This document shows positions 11,531-26,147 of a stretch of 64,000 bases of DNA, in pieces (position 1 is the stretch's first letter; each line of letters opens with the position of its first letter). Location of the stretch: assembly GCA_032173965.1 (NCBI GenBank), contig JAVUNC010000004.1, positions 24,219,001-24,283,000 of the forward strand. The letters are read 5' to 3'. The notes below the pieces were generated by a model. It ran no database searches. It was given only the letters and a program-made list of their open reading frames with translations, and was not told the DNA's origin. The DNA is from Sitta carolinensis (Eukaryota > Chordata > Aves > Passeriformes > Sittidae). The position numbers and the translations under genes are program-made.

Positions 11531-13987
11531 TACAAAGCTCACCTTTTTATGAAGCCCACTATACTGTCACTCCTATTTCCTTACTTATGCCTTCTCAAGA
11601 GCAGTCATATAATTTAACACAGAAATTTCCTACATGAAACTTCTTCTGCCACACAAGGCTCAAATATATCTTATGATAATATCTGTGAAACTGTCAGTCC
11701 ATGGGACTTTACACTGCTGCCTCTTCCTGCAGTATTTGATTGCTTCATATATAGAATCAGTAACAGCAATTACTTTGGAAAAAAATAAACTCCCTTTGGA
11801 CTAGAGTTTGTTCTTGAGAGGCAAGATTATAGTTGCTAATTTTTGTTAGTATGGATATATTTTCAAATACTAACACTAGAAGCAGTACTGCGACTGTGAT
11901 GGATATGCACAAGAAGTTTTTGGTCAGATCCAATATCTTTAGTAGTATTTATCAATACTTTTAGAAAAAAAAGATGACCTCTTGGGCACATGAACCCATC
12001 CTAGTCCATCAATTTCTAGCTACAGGGTTAAGGAAATTGACTAGTTGATAGATTCAGTGTTCTTATGAGCAAACTACAAGTCAGAGTTATGAATATTGCT
12101 TTGCAGCAGAAAGTTTCTTTCGCAGAATCATTTTGTTAATGGAATAAGTCCAATGTTATAAAAAAAAAGAAATCTGTTTTGTCTAGTCTTACCAGATTAA
12201 CTTGTAAAACAAACACAAAACTTGGTTCCTCTGGAATATGATCCTGTAGATTTCCATGTGTTGCTGTTAATTTAATGCTTCGTATGTACTTTTACAGCTG
12301 GATTCATGAGCTGAAACTGTTAAATTTAATTTCTAGCAAGGTAAATAGCTTATGATCTACTTTTATTATTATTCATATTTCCAAACCTTAAGCAATAAGA
12401 CATTGCCTGTAGGGATGTTTTAAACCAATGTATGACTAATCTGCCTCCCGAGAGCATGAGCAAAGGAGTAGCAATATATCCACAGCTGATCCCCAGTGAC
12501 TTTTTCTCGTTATTCCTGCAGTCAAAATAGTATCATTTTAAAATTAGCGTAATAATAGAGAATAAAGCTTGGTGACTAACCTGATGAACTGCTTAAAAAA
12601 TTTAATGAAGAAAAACAAGACTGAAAGATAAAGTGGACTAGAAAATGCCTTCTTGGTATTGTTCTTCACCTTTGAAAGATTCTCCTGCTGTGGAAGTAAG
12701 ATAAAGGACATTTCCTACTGACATTTAAGCTTTTCAGACCTTGATCTACAAGTCACAGAGTATGGAAACCAGTCTGAGGCGGGCCTTGCTCTCCAACTGG
12801 AATTTATTTCAAATAATTTTGGAATTCTGCAGACCCATACTGGTTTGGATACCTGTATTAATCTTGGTGATATGATATATTTTCTCAAATGAAGCACCAT
12901 TCTTTTATTAAAGCAACCATTCTCTTTTATATTTAAAGTCTACTTAAGTATTTTTCAGCAGAATACACATTATGCATATCTTTTCATGAAAAATGGCAGG
13001 CAGAGTGCAGTTGTGGTATTCAAGGTATGAGTTATACTCTAAATTACAGCTTTCAATTTGACCCATTTTGTTTAGGGGAAATCCTCTGTATGGATGAAAC
13101 TTCCCTTGTGTCAGATGAATGCTTCAGAAACTTGCCACCCAAATTTGACAGCTCAGCAAAATTGACAGGCTCAGATCAGTGACAATCCTGGTGAGACTGA
13201 TCAGATGCAAAGTAGAACAGGAAAGGAGTACTAGGGATGCTCACTTAGCATTTCTGCAATATATTTGTTATTACCAAGGTGCAGCTGGTAGTGCAACATT
13301 GTAAACTGGCCTCTTACTCTTGAATTTGTAAAGCAAGTTCAACAAATCCGAAAACAGCAAGCCACCAAAACATGTAAGCAGTGAAAAACTGAAACCTAGT
13401 CTGAAAAGCATATGCTTAATGTTAACATGAAAAGCAGATTTATGTCTGTGCTGCTTAAGGATTCTCTTTTGTGAGGTGCTGAGCATTCTTAAGACACATA
13501 ATATTTTATGATAAGGAGCTGTACAAGGCAAAAAAAAAAAAAATCAATGTGTCATCAGGTCTAATTAACTAAAATAATAGTGCTTGAGTGCATATATCCT
13601 ATATACCAACTATGTATGAAAGCTATTGAAACTTAAAAGCATTGTGTCCATAAGCCCCTCAACACCTCCAGTGTCCAGAGCAGATTCATTATTATAATTT
13701 TGTTCTATATAACAAGGTTGTTACACTAGAAAAGCATTAACTACTGTGTTTCATGTAAAATTTAGAAATATAAATAAATATAGCAATTTGTACATAGGAA
13801 GGGTACCTATTGATCCCAAAATCCCAATTGGATTTTATAAGCATGTGAATTAGAAGATGATACATAATGCATATCAATAATGTATGTTAAGTTTAAAGGA
13901 ACAGTTCCTTCTCAATATTCATTAAAATGTACTAGATTAGGATTTCCAATTATCTATTTTCTAGGGAGAAAATTTGCACATTTAAGT

Positions 13988-14019
13988 GCACACTCATACA
14001 CACACACCCCACACACATG
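13988..14019. repeat. CA-rich simple repeat
   Basis: An imperfect (CA)n stretch, interrupted by CTCAT and CCCC. Too irregular to be a strong microsatellite. Confidence 0.8.
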
Positions 14020-16989
14020 AGGGAGATTGAGACATGAGCTTGCACATCATTCACATATATTTCTACCAATATTCACATATTGATGTATCTACATTTACTA
14101 TATCAATATTGTACACAGGGTACTTGTTTACCCATGAAAGCAGCACCAGACATAACCAGTGAACCATAAATACTTGCAAGGGCCAGTTTCCCTTATGGCT
14201 TCTTCACAATTAGTTCAGCAGGGACTCAGGTTCGTGGATATGGATGCCTGATATCTTTAAGTACTGTAGTTAACCTGACATTTGTGTGAGGCTAACAAAC
14301 AAAATTGGAGAGGATACATGCTTTGAATGGGATTGGCAGACATACAGGACTGTGACCTTTGCCTTTTTAGAATGGCTGTGCATCTGCCTTAGTTGTCTAA
14401 CAAGTGGTTTAAGGATTACAAAAAGATAATCAGTTCTGGGTCCTATGAATTTTAAGCTGTCTCATGCTCTGCCACAACAACGTCTGTTTTTATTTTCTAA
14501 TGAACAAAAGAGAATGAAAAGAAAGGGCATCCATATGTATCATTCTATCTTACTTATTTGGCTATGTATTTTGCATAATGAAGCAAGGTCAAACAGCTTT
14601 TCTGTTTGTCAGTCCTTTTGATTTCATGTCTCCCATGTGGCAATGGAGAGTGTCAAAATCTGTAATATAATCTCATAAAGATTTGTTCTTCTCATTCTGA
14701 GGATCATCCCCAGTGTTTTTGTTCAGCCGGAATTAGCAATTTTTTCTTTTGTAATTATATATTTTGAGCCTGATGAATTCCATATTATCACAATAGAACT
14801 GATTTTGTTGGGTGACAGCAGTGTAGAAAACCCCCAAAAACTTAACTTTCCAAATTAAAGAAGATAAACCATAAAAATATTAAACCTATATTTTGATATT
14901 TTCCCTCTATTTTTTTGAAGGGGTATTTTTATTGTTATTTTCACAACAAAGTAAATCCAAAATACTGAATTTATCCATAACTCCAAAAGCCCAAATTTGA
15001 ATTACAGCATATCAGCAGGCAGTTCAGAAAACTGGCCTCTTTAAATATTTCAGAATGGCTGGAAATATCATCTGCCAGAAGCACATGGAACACCTCTTAA
15101 ACAGATGCAGATCAGTGTACTACAAAGGACACTGAATTCAAGTGCCCTTTAAAACTGTTATCCACCCTTAAAGATGAGCTGAAATGAAAGCCAAAAGACA
15201 TTCATGAGACTGAAACACCACAGCTTGGAGTTCCTCAAACTGTGTGCTAAAGAAAACACTAAACTGTAAAAAGTCATGAGCTGAGCTTCCATTGACCTTT
15301 GCTCTGCCTTCTTAACTCTGAAGAGTGCAGTGCTTCAGGACTGTAGATAACTATAGTCATGCTTCAAGAAGACATATTCCAGATTTGGGATACCTGCTAA
15401 TGTGCATATTACCAGAGAGTGAAAAGAAATCAAATCCTCAAAGGTAACATACATATTTCTACTGGGAAATTAAGCAAAATAAAGCGGTTTAGGAATATCA
15501 CTTTTCGATGACAGAATTTTAAATTAATTTTTTTCAAACTCCATACTAGTTCCTTTTTTCAGTGGATGTTCTCCTGTGTTGGTTTCATGGAAATATTCAG
15601 GAGGCTGAAAGATGCACAACCACCCTCATTTTTGTATCCCAGGTTCTTTTCTGTAGGTTGAAAGCACAATCTTGAATGCAGTCTTGTTTTTCCAGATCTC
15701 ATATTGGAAGGAAAAAGGAGTGCTCCATTTCTAACCCCTTCTCCTTTTCCTGCCTTCCTTCTTTGCCCTTTTCCAGTCACCAGTTGCAAGAAATTTCTGT
15801 ATGGCCTCCCCAAGCCTCTACCCTGTGGAATTACTGAATTTCCTACTGAGTTTCAGCAGCAGAAGCAAATCTGTTACCATGATCTCAAGGAAAAGTTATG
15901 TCTAGAATTTACGACATAACTAAAGGTTACAGAAAATCAAGAAAAAAGTATCAAATACCATTCCCTCTTAGCTTTATTGTTGATCTTACCAGATGGAAGA
16001 TGGAGTCTCATAGATGTATATAAACTTGTGTTGTGTACATGAAAGACTTTAACAACCTAAAGTTTACCAGTTCCTGTGATCACTGCAAATAAAACGGTAA
16101 TTATCTGGTGGCTTTTTGATTCAAAAGCTTTTTTTTTCTTTAACAACTGTTTTTCACAGCTCAGATTATTAAGAACTGCACCAAATCCTTCCTATAACTA
16201 TCAATTTCCAGCCGTTGAGATTTGCACTCTGACCACGCCTGTGAATCTCTGCAAAGCACTTGTAAGCAAGGTGTGGGACAAGGAGGCCTTCAACTCTTTC
16301 TGTTGAAGAAAGACAACAGAAAGGATAGCTGGTAAAATGATTAAGTCAAAAGAGAAAAACTTTCTTGCCTTCAACAGGTGAGAAATACAAGTCAGAGAAC
16401 CAAATGCTCCTAGGAGAGTCACAGAAGGGTTCACTTGCTCCCATTGACATGAAGGTAAGAGAGAATGTCAGAGAGTGGGAAATAGATGATTAGCATTTCA
16501 GAAGAGCTAGGAATCCCATGGGAAGGGACATAAGCCACAAATATGATCATTACATTTATTTTTCAAGGACAAAGAAGAAATGTTGTGAGGTACTTCAGAG
16601 AATACACTAAAGAGAAAATACAAATAAGAACTTGTAACTGGGAGAAGTGTTTTCTCTACACGGGACAAGCATGTACATAGTTCTCAGTTCTGTGAATTCA
16701 CATTCCTTTTGAGTAGCTCTGTTGGAATCGGTGGCCTCATTCCAGATCAAAGGAAGACAGGCTTCAGTGGGCTTTCAGTTTTCACCTACATGTGTATTTA
16801 GAGAGTAAGGGGGTGTAGTCAAGGTTGGGGACAGTTCTTTATTTTGTAATCAGAAAGGTCCTGAAATTTTAAGGTTTTGAATGGTACTAAGAGTGTCTTT
16901 CTTGAAAAGAATCCATTCATGATATGTATCTTATGTCAGAACATCAGTGAAACTGGGTTTGATCCCCTACTAAATTAGCAGAGGGAGAC

Positions 16990-17012
16990 TTTTTTTTTTT
17001 TTTTTTTTTTTT
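16990..17012. repeat. Poly(T) tract, 23 bp
   Basis: An uninterrupted run of 23 T. No retroelement body is recognised on its right, where a minus-strand element with a poly(A) tail would lie. Confidence 0.9.
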
Positions 17013-19628
17013 AACAGAAGGCATAGCTTTTAAAACCTACATGGAATCCAGAGGGTTGCCTATACATTTTCCATAAAAATACTGTAAAAAGAATATGGAG
17101 ATATTCCCCAATGCCACGCCTTCCATAAATTATGTCACTATAGTTGTGAAAGGCTTTCTTCAAGGTTAAAGGGGGAAGATCTGAAGCAACTTATAGGTGA
17201 AGGTAAAGTCAGTACTCAAAGGGAGTGATAAGAGTGTCTGCTTTTAACATTCCTCAGCATCCTCTTTCCTTGAACTGAGGCCCCCCCAGTACTTATTATA
17301 GCAAAATTGTTCTCTTCCTGTAAGCTATGTGTAAGAGTTTGATTGTTTCACCATATTGAAGGCAAAATACATACTTTGAAGAAAGCACAGTTCATATTTT
17401 AAGGTATTTCATCACTCAAGACCACAGCTGGCCAATACCAAAAGAACGATCAAGAGACCAAGGACTGTCAACAAAGAACAGTTCTCTACATCAGAGAATC
17501 AGACACATTTGCACTCAATTAACACTTTGCCTAAAAATAGACAAAGATAAGCTGTAAAGAGTGTGGTGCCCAGCAACCCCATCATTATATATACAATAGC
17601 AATGCATAGCAGCAGTTATCATCATGCCTTACCACTCCATTTGCTATAACAACAAAAACATCCACTATCAATTCCTTATCCTGTTTGGATATATTTGGAG
17701 ATATTATCATAAAGCTGTCTCTGTGATATGGTTAAGGGGATGATAATCTAGTTTGTTTTAAAAGTTAAATTTATATAATCTTATTCTTTTCTACTTAAAT
17801 TCCTTACTAAGTGCTGATTAAGCACAAGCTTCTGTCATGTATGGGTGGGAAAGATGGGGTTTTGTCACTTTCACTGTTCTTGGGGTTCAGCAGAAACTAT
17901 TTTAACTGTTGTATAAGTTAGCTCTGCTTCAAAATTACACAAATCTGTGCATAGAGCCAAAGATACAGGAATCAGTGGAGTGCAGAAATGCCATGGACTA
18001 TCGCCTCTTCATGGACAGCCCACTTCTTTTTTTTATGGCTGGAAGTCAGTTGGTACATAGTTTTTCATTCCTTTTCCATTCCCATGACATTGGGGATTTA
18101 GGCACACAAGAGAATTCAAATCTGCATAGATCAGCTAATCCAGCAGCTGTTTTGCAGCACCTGAGTAGTGCAAACCAGAGAGAATTAGGCTGAGAAGAGA
18201 ACTTCTATTATAGCAGGTCACAATTCAGTAAGGCATTCATCCTCACCTCAAATATTTCCATCTGCAAAGCAGTATCTGGAGAAGGCATACAGCATTTACA
18301 GAGCACTCAACAAAAGAGTAAACTCTTTGTCATTTTCCATGGCAGCTTTTTCATGAAGGAAAGCACTTGTAGAACAGCAGTAATAACTTTCCTTTTACAG
18401 AAGTACAGTTCACTTGAGATGGTTCCCACATGGAGAAGAAATGCCTCAGATTTTTTTAGCATTTACTTGGCAGTTGGGACCTATTTATTACTTCATATAC
18501 TTGGATGTAATGGCAGTTAACACATAGTTATGATGGGGAAGTGATGTAGGATTCTAAAAGATACAAATTGCAGTACATATTAAACTTTAATTTGCTGCCA
18601 ATCTCAAGTCCTTCAGCTCTTTTAAGACTGGAGGGCCCTTCTAGAAGTGTGGTGGACATGAGCTATATTAGCTGTTGGTCAAAACCAGTGCTGCTTGATA
18701 GCTCACTGGGGGAATAATATCAATGTGTTCTCTTCTCTTTGCACTTTCCTGATGCTGTGGAGAAGACATGCATAAATAATTGCAGTTTTTGTGAACATCC
18801 ACACATACAATACCTGACTTCCATGGCCAACTTAGACTTAGGTGATTTTCAACATTTCCTTTTGTAGCAATATGTTCTCTAAATCCTTAGAGTTTTACTG
18901 ATCACAATGAAAGTAGAGGAAAACATGACAACTAATTATAAGATTTAGTACATGATTAAGACATCTGAATTTATTTGCAAAATAATATAGAAAAAAATAT
19001 ATCTACATGCAAATGTATTTCCTTGCTAGGCACATGAGCTCCAGTGGCGGCCAGGAAAAATTTAGCAAATGCAGTCCTTAGAGATGGAAAAGCCATTCCC
19101 AGCTCCAGGTACAAAGAGAATCAAACCACTCTCTAGACTGTGCTGATTAGATAACTGCTACCACACCAGCTTTAATGCCCTTATTGGAATTCAGTTGCCT
19201 GAATTTAGCGTGCCTGCTTACAAAATTTGAGATGCCATAGTTCCCTGGATGCCCATTTGGAGGAGTAGTCTCCTGCAGGCCCTGTGATGTCTGTAAAGCA
19301 TTCCACAGATATCTTGGACATCCCCAAGCACCTCAAATTAAAATGCTATAAATAGAAGATTATCTTCAGCTTCATCCCTTTAAAAGTTTGAGGTGCTTAA
19401 TTACAGATTAAAGAGACACTTCTTTCTTGTGGTGTTTCAGTTTGAAAACTGTGAGCAGTTTTTTCTTTCAAGGAAACCAGAACAAGCAAATACCTTCTAT
19501 TTAGTCCATAGTTCAGTGGTAGGGATCCGCATCCTGCCTGACTAGAGTTGAGCACTTGTATTTAACTGCAGAAGTTCCCTAGCCATCACTATAATCTTTC
19601 CAGGGGTAATATGAATCAGCAGGCTGTG

Positions 19629-19741
19629 TAATTACTGACTTAATCACAGGCACTGATTAGAAAACAGGCAGTGGAAAGCATTAATTAAGCAGGAGAAACT
19701 GACAGCTCCTATTCCCTGAAACCTCTGAAGCCTGTCAGTTT
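19629..19741. promoter_or_regulatory. Candidate enhancer-like segment with inverted MEIS/TGIF-type motifs
   Basis: Two arms, AAACTGACAG at 19696-19705 and CTGTCAGTTT at 19732-19741, form a perfect 10-bp inverted repeat with a 26-nt spacer. Each contains the TGACAG core bound by MEIS/TGIF homeodomain proteins. Just upstream are TAATTA at 19629-19634, TTAATC at 19640-19645 and ATTAATTAA at 19680-19688, all homeodomain-type cores. Regulatory function is inferred from motif density and the position downstream of BMP5. Confidence 0.25.
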
Positions 19742-21059
19742 AGAAAAACTCTTAGATTCAGACCTTTTTAGCCAAAGGATGGAACTGAAACCACTTTCTC
19801 AACAGTGATAAGTGCATTCTCTACTGTGGAATTCAAAATTAAATCTCTGCTCTCTCTTTGCTTTAAGACCAAGTTGTCTGTGGATATGCTGAGAAATAAA
19901 ATTTGTGATGCTAGAACAACTTTGAAATCATGAGTTTAAATCCATAGGAATTTTATATACTGCAGTGAGTTGAGTAAGGAGTCAGAAAATCTGTGCTTTA
20001 GAGTTAAACTGGTAAAGAGGCATTTGGGTATATAAATTCCTCTTTAATCTCCATTAGCCCAGTTCTTAAGTAACTAAATAGTTTTTCAGGAAGGTCTGGT
20101 TATAGAAAAAAGTTGATTTAAAATGTTCAAAATTTAAAAAATCTTTTAACCTCAAGTTAGAAGTGAATCATCACATGCTTTGTATATAGATCTGTAGTGG
20201 ATTAACATTTGATTTTTATGTCTTGTACCTTAAATCATTATACTACCTAAGGAAAAAGAAACATCAAACACAAAAACTAGCATATTATTATTTTATTATT
20301 TAGTACTGAAGTATAAAACTGTAAGAAAATGTCACTGAGAGCTGCTGTGATGAAGTCAGCTAATCACTGCAGAAATAAATATAGATTGGAAATACAAGGG
20401 AATCTGACAAATAACAATGGCTATTTTTAGATAAGGGCATCCTTCCACTCCTTGAATGATGATATAATAACCTTCAAGTTGGGAACTTACAAGGAATTTA
20501 GACTGAGTTCTATGCAGCACATATAATCTCAAGAAAGGACAGTTCACAGAAACATGGATCTGAAATTTTTGGTTTGTCTTTTAGTTATTACTCACTGGAA
20601 AATGGTATAATGACTTGTTTCTCTTTTTAATTACATTTTTCTTGCCTCTCTCTTTAGAATATTTGTAGTTTTTCAGAAAGATGACAGCGATTAGGATTAC
20701 ACTGGCAGTCTAGTGGTGATTAAGCACATGAAATCTAATAGTTGCCTTTGTGTTCATTAGTACATTTATGCTACTGAAGGTTTCTCAGTGTTCAGACAAT
20801 ACACATATATAGTGAATTATTTAACTTTTACATATGAAAACAAGAAACATTCTGTGCTCAAGGGAAAAAACATGGATACAGTTTGAACTGGACTGTACTC
20901 GGGTTCAAATGACGAGCATCTTTCAGAAAGAGAAAAAAAGATCTAGGCAAAAAACGAGTTAGGCAAGAATGGATTAATTTTTATCTTAATCTGGTTTATA
21001 GAAAAGCAGTTCCTCCTCTTTGATGTGGTATATGCTAAGTGAAAACATCATGCTCTACG

Positions 21060-21430
21060 CATCAGAATCATGCAAGTGGTCACTCTTTCTTCTGCACTGA
21101 TGTTACAAAAGGAGATAGCCTGCATGGCTGGAAGATATCCATGATATTAAACAGTTCATGAAGTTAAGTGCTGTAAAGTGCTGAGAGCAATCATGCAGAG
21201 CAACAGGCCGCAGGAATGCAAATCATTCACAAAGCCAAAAGTGGAGCTAGCAGGTGGCCTCTCCTATTCATCTGATGTCAATACACTATTCAGATCAATT
21301 CCTTTTAACATCTGGGTAGGCCCACTATTGCTTTTAATTAAATATAATACAGCACATCAATGTTCTCGCATCCATAAAAACCATGCAGTAAAAAACGTAT
21401 CTTCTACACACCGAGGGTCACTCTAGTTAT
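21060..21430. promoter_or_regulatory. Candidate regulatory segment with POU octamer
   Basis: A perfect POU octamer ATGCAAAT lies at 21216-21223, followed by a SOX-like ACAAAG at 21230-21235. A POU site a few bases from a SOX site is the arrangement of composite SOX-POU enhancers. The segment has slightly higher GC and complexity than its surroundings. Conservation was not tested; the octamer alone can occur by chance in 64 kb. Confidence 0.2.
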
Positions 21431-23209
21431 ATAAATAAATAGTATCATTTAACTTAGATTGTGAAGTAGTTTAAATTTCATATACTTTCCATAGACTGCT
21501 CAGTTAGAGCCTCTTTGACATTTCAGTGACTGACCATATTTCCATGGAAAATGTTCCTGCTCCTTCAGAGGATTCAGAGGGGAAAAAAAAGTCTTGTAAT
21601 TAACTTTTTCTACCTTTGAAACATTTCCACTGTAAAAGATTTTGAACAGAAACATTTGTTCTCAAAATTAGTTTACAGAGAGAATTTAACTGTGTTAACA
21701 TATAAGCCATGGAAACTGTCATAATATCTAATTAAATTATTACTGACATTCCAATCAGTAGCAAAAAACCATCTGTAACTGTAATTCCACTACAGAGAAA
21801 GTATAATTAAATCTATTCAGTAATGGGTAGCAAGCTATTGCAGAAGTACGCTGCAATGTTTTAGAAAGCTGGAACACTTCAAATATCTTTTACAAGTATA
21901 ATAAACCTTTTTTGTAAGTGGGAACATGAATATTCTTCTGAAGACCCTTTATTAGGATTTAATTTCAATGCATTTATGATTACATTAGTTCTTCTGTTTG
22001 AAACAGACTGGAAAAAATAACTACCATCATTCAGAGCCCAGGATGGAGAAGCCTGTAAGTGTGTTTTCCTTCTATCTCTATGGAGAGCAGATGGTAACAG
22101 CATGCTTCATTTTGATTTCAGGAGATAAGCAAAATAAAGCACACAGTGGAGTGTTTTCTTGAACAGAAACATTTTCCAGAACTGGAGCCAGAAATGTGTG
22201 ACAAAGCTGAAGTGCATTATTCTAAAATATTAGGAAAATAGATGACTTGGGAGGAAAGTAATGGGATGTGAAGCATTTAATGTAAGGCCACAAGGTCAAC
22301 TGTTGGTAATGGACTGAGAGTTTTATGTGAATGATGGCTGCTGGGTAACTCTGAGTAAAGAGAGATGGATGTCTAGCCCCTAATGGGCAGACATGGTCAC
22401 CCCAGAACTCCATCACACTTACCTTTTTCTTTTTCTCCAGTCAGAAAAGGCTGCATCCAACTGGAATCTCAGTCTATGATGCCCTTTCCCATTTACACTG
22501 AAGTAGCCTGTTTGGAAAGATGCATTGTCTAGATTGGTCTACTTTGTAATTATGTTCATAACATGGATATTTGCTCTCCCTCCTCCAAAGCTGAAGTTAT
22601 TACTGAAAAAACAGTTTCTCAGGAAGAGACACAACAAAACCAGTAATGTATCAAAATTCCGTCTCAGCCACTCTTTACATCACAGGTTGAATCATAAGCA
22701 ATATTTTTTTTTTTCTGTTTCCTTGGACATGCTATCCATCCATAAATTCCATTTTATTAATTCAGATGCTCAAGTGCATGTATTACAAATGAAAAATGTC
22801 TAGTTTTCATTCATTATTCTGATATGAAAGCCCATATGTCTACTAACAACCACATTGTGTACAAGAAAATTGTACCTCAATAGCACTTTCACACTGAACA
22901 TTGGGTTTCAGCTGCATAATCTCTGTTGTTTTGCAGAAGATTATATAGCTAAAAGCCCCATTAAATGCTTTCAGAATTTATGACTGTAACTTTTCCCTAT
23001 ATTAAGTTGGTCTAACTGTAAGCAAAAATATGTGGTACAAATATGTCACTGTCGCAGTGCAAATAAGAAGTTTATTAGCCTGATGGAATAAAGGAGGTTT
23101 AGAGAGTGCTGCTCTTACTGAGGTCATTGGCAAAATTTCCATTGACTCCACCTGCCACAGAGTTAGGTGTGGGGGGAATGAGATTTTCTTTCTCTCTTAT
23201 GGACTGTGG

Positions 23210-23260
23210 AGTTGGGTTGGGTTGGGTTGGTTTGCATCGTGTTGGGTTTTGTTGGGGGTG
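23210..23260. repeat. GGTTG-type simple repeat
   Basis: GTTGG units repeat four times and then become irregular (GTTGGGTTTTGTTGGGGG). The overlapping proline/threonine-rich minus-strand ORFs at 23099-23400 are products of this low-complexity sequence. Confidence 0.85.
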
Positions 23261-26147
23261 ACTGCCTGCACTGAAGGGAGGGGGAGGAGAAGAGAAACTC
23301 CTGGCCAGGGCCTTGACATTTCTGAAAAACTGCAGGGCAGGAGGCATCCCACTGATGGCTCTTGAAGAAGAAATACATAACAATAATGCAAATTACTCAA
23401 TTCTGTTCACCTGGCAGGCAACAAGAGCCAACAGATTTGCCAACTATTTAATTAAGGAACAGCTGTATGTGGTTATGCAGTTCAGACACCTAGCATTGCA
23501 GCATTTAAATGTATAAATAGAGAAAGGACACTATACTTAATTTTGATAATTGCATAATATTTCTACATTTTTCCATTCTGAAAACATCAGTTTCATATAT
23601 TATTAAATATTTATTTTTGGACATAAGTAAATTTAAATATATACTTAATAAAATATCTTATCAGATCTCTATTTTTTTAACAAATTTTTTCTTTTACTCA
23701 GATATGCATTCTACAGTTTGCGATCTCTTCAGCAAAGACAAAAAACACCATCTGAAGTAACCAAAAGAAAATAAGTGTCTCTTTAAGTATAGCTTTGCAA
23801 AATGTTGAAATCTCAGAAAGACAGCAGAGAAAAAAAAGATCCAGATTTGCCTTAATTTGTAAACCTGTTTGGCAACTATACTTATTCAGAATGTTTGTTA
23901 TGTCTTGTAATGAACTGTACTGGTTTTGAAACTAAAATATTTTTCCTACCAATCTATGTCTTAGAAGTCCTAAAGTCACATTAAAAAATCGGTATTTTGG
24001 AAGCCCTCTTTAGAGTGTAGATATTCCACCTCCCCTTTCAAGAAGGTTCAGCACTTTTCTTGGAAAGACTGGTCTCTCTTAGGTACTTCAATAAAACATG
24101 TAGGCTTTCAGATTCATTATATTGAAGCCTCTTATTTTATTTATTTTATTTTGGAAGTAATTATGTTTTGGAGGTGTTATCTCTGTTAAATACTTTGTGA
24201 ACTGTTGCACAACTGTCAAATCTATGTTGCAAATATGATACTATTCAGAAGGATTCTGAGGCATTCATACAGAATTCAGCTGGATTAAGTGCTGTAATGA
24301 AAATGCTATCCAAGTGCATTTTATACTACAGTAGTTATTTCAGAATTCAGTTACACGTACAGGAATATACTCTATGTCTGATTGACTGGGAATGCCAAAG
24401 ATACACAGTCCTTTGTCAGAATGACTACAACTCTGTGAACTAAGTTAAGGACTTTGAAGAGGAAATTGGGTGAAAATATTACATACAGCCTGAATTTCTT
24501 CCTCTGGTTTACCAAACAATGGCATTTACTCGATAGAAGTGGGAACAAGAAAGTTGGTATCTTTGCTATCTCTATACAAGAACTTCCACTACAGCTATAT
24601 GATTTGAAATGTAGCTGAAGAAAAACAAGAAAAAGAATATGATAATCAGGGCTAGTACTCAGTAAGAGCTAGGCTAAGATCTTTCTGCAGTACAAACAAG
24701 AAAGAAGGGGGAAAACAGAAGGATGTGTTGCCTCAGTATTTCATTCTGAAGGTTTTGAGAAGTATCAATCTTAAATTTTTTACTATGTGTGATTAGCACT
24801 GAATAAGAAAAATAAATAACATTTCTGCTTGCCTTTCTTGCCATTTACATCATTCACTACTAAGCAGAATTCATTGGTAGTCTCTCCCACTTTCAGCTGC
24901 AGTGAGTTCTTTTGATGATATCTTGATGTACATTCAAAAGCGTGTCAGTTTCACTGGTTCATTGACTACCTGAAGACTTCATATTCAAACAAATTCAGTT
25001 TTACCATCAGTTTGAACTAAATTTTGTTGTTTTATTTAGATGTCAATTTATGAGCCATTTAGGACAGTTCTATTTTTAATTACCTTTTTATTATCTTTAT
25101 TCTTACATTATAATTTTGCAAAATAGTTTTTTTTATCAAAATAACATTACTGTTAATATTAAATATATTGCTGCTGTGTACATAAAGAACAAAATATACA
25201 AAATCTGACTGAGAATGTAATTCTTGTTAAATAGTTATAATTTTATTTATAATTTTGCACGTCTTAATCTTTAGCAGTTTTACTATTCATAATTTACTGA
25301 CCCGTCCTTTTGTCTTAATTAAGAGCAAACTAACACATTCCTTTCTTATCTTTCTGACATCTTGATACAGTGAAATATTTTAAACTTTTAAAAGTTTTAC
25401 AATGTGTTATATGATAGTTCCCACATAGAATTGCTCATGTCTTATCTTTAAAAGAGTTTAGAAAACTCTGTATATTTAACAGATATCCAAAATGAACTTA
25501 CAGACAAACTCAGAATAGATCGACTACAGATTCCTTAGTCTGTGGTTTTCAATAATACAGGACAAGGATTTTAGGGGGAGTAGGTATTTACTAGATCACT
25601 GGTGTTAGAAATAACAGATACACTTTGAAACACAGAACCTGACTGATCTGAAATGCAGGCAGCAAACTTCAAATTAATTTCAGACTGATTTTAACTCTTC
25701 TGAATTAATTACATTTTTCAGACTATTTGAATAAAGGAGGATGTCAGCAACAGGAAAACGTAGGAAGTTTGTAGTCCTTAAAGAGCCAAGAGGCACATAT
25801 TAGAGAACCCTATTCTCAGAAGGATTGTACCTCAGAGTTAGGGTTGTTTTTTAATGTAGTTTAAATAGAATGTAGAACATTCTATTCTATGTACTACAGT
25901 GACCAACTTCAGCCCCAAGATTCACCCAACACCTCCTTGCTCAAAGCAAGCCAATGGTTATGTCAGACAGGTAGTTAAAGAAGCCTTTCTAATATAATCA
26001 GGATACCAAAATCAGGTATAGGGGGCAAAAGAAGTTTGGAAAGTAGTACAAGTTCTCCAGTTGATCCTCTGCATGAAACAATGTGTGCAATTAAAACTGC
26101 AGTACGTTGTAATGTGCACTTGGTGTGAGTGATATTCTCTTGCTTGG

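Larger units (their letters stand above)
11531..26147. other. Intergenic, long stretch of mostly unique sequence
   Basis: No gene, LTR or CR1 copy is recognised in about 14.6 kb. ORFs are all under 100 codons and share no known motif. Low-complexity tracts occur at 13988-14019, 16990-17012 and 23210-23260. Segments at 19629-19741 and 21060-21430 are listed separately as candidate regulatory elements. The scarcity of young repeats over this length is notable for an intergenic region and could reflect constraint, but this was not tested. Confidence 0.55.

Noticed and set aside
11275..11617. Plus-strand ORFs of 67 and 111 codons
   Set aside because: They are largely antisense to the CR1 fragment and have no protein-like pattern of their own.
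20895..20915. GGTTCAAATGA resembling a tRNA B box
   Set aside because: No A box at the right distance upstream and no foldable tRNA around it.
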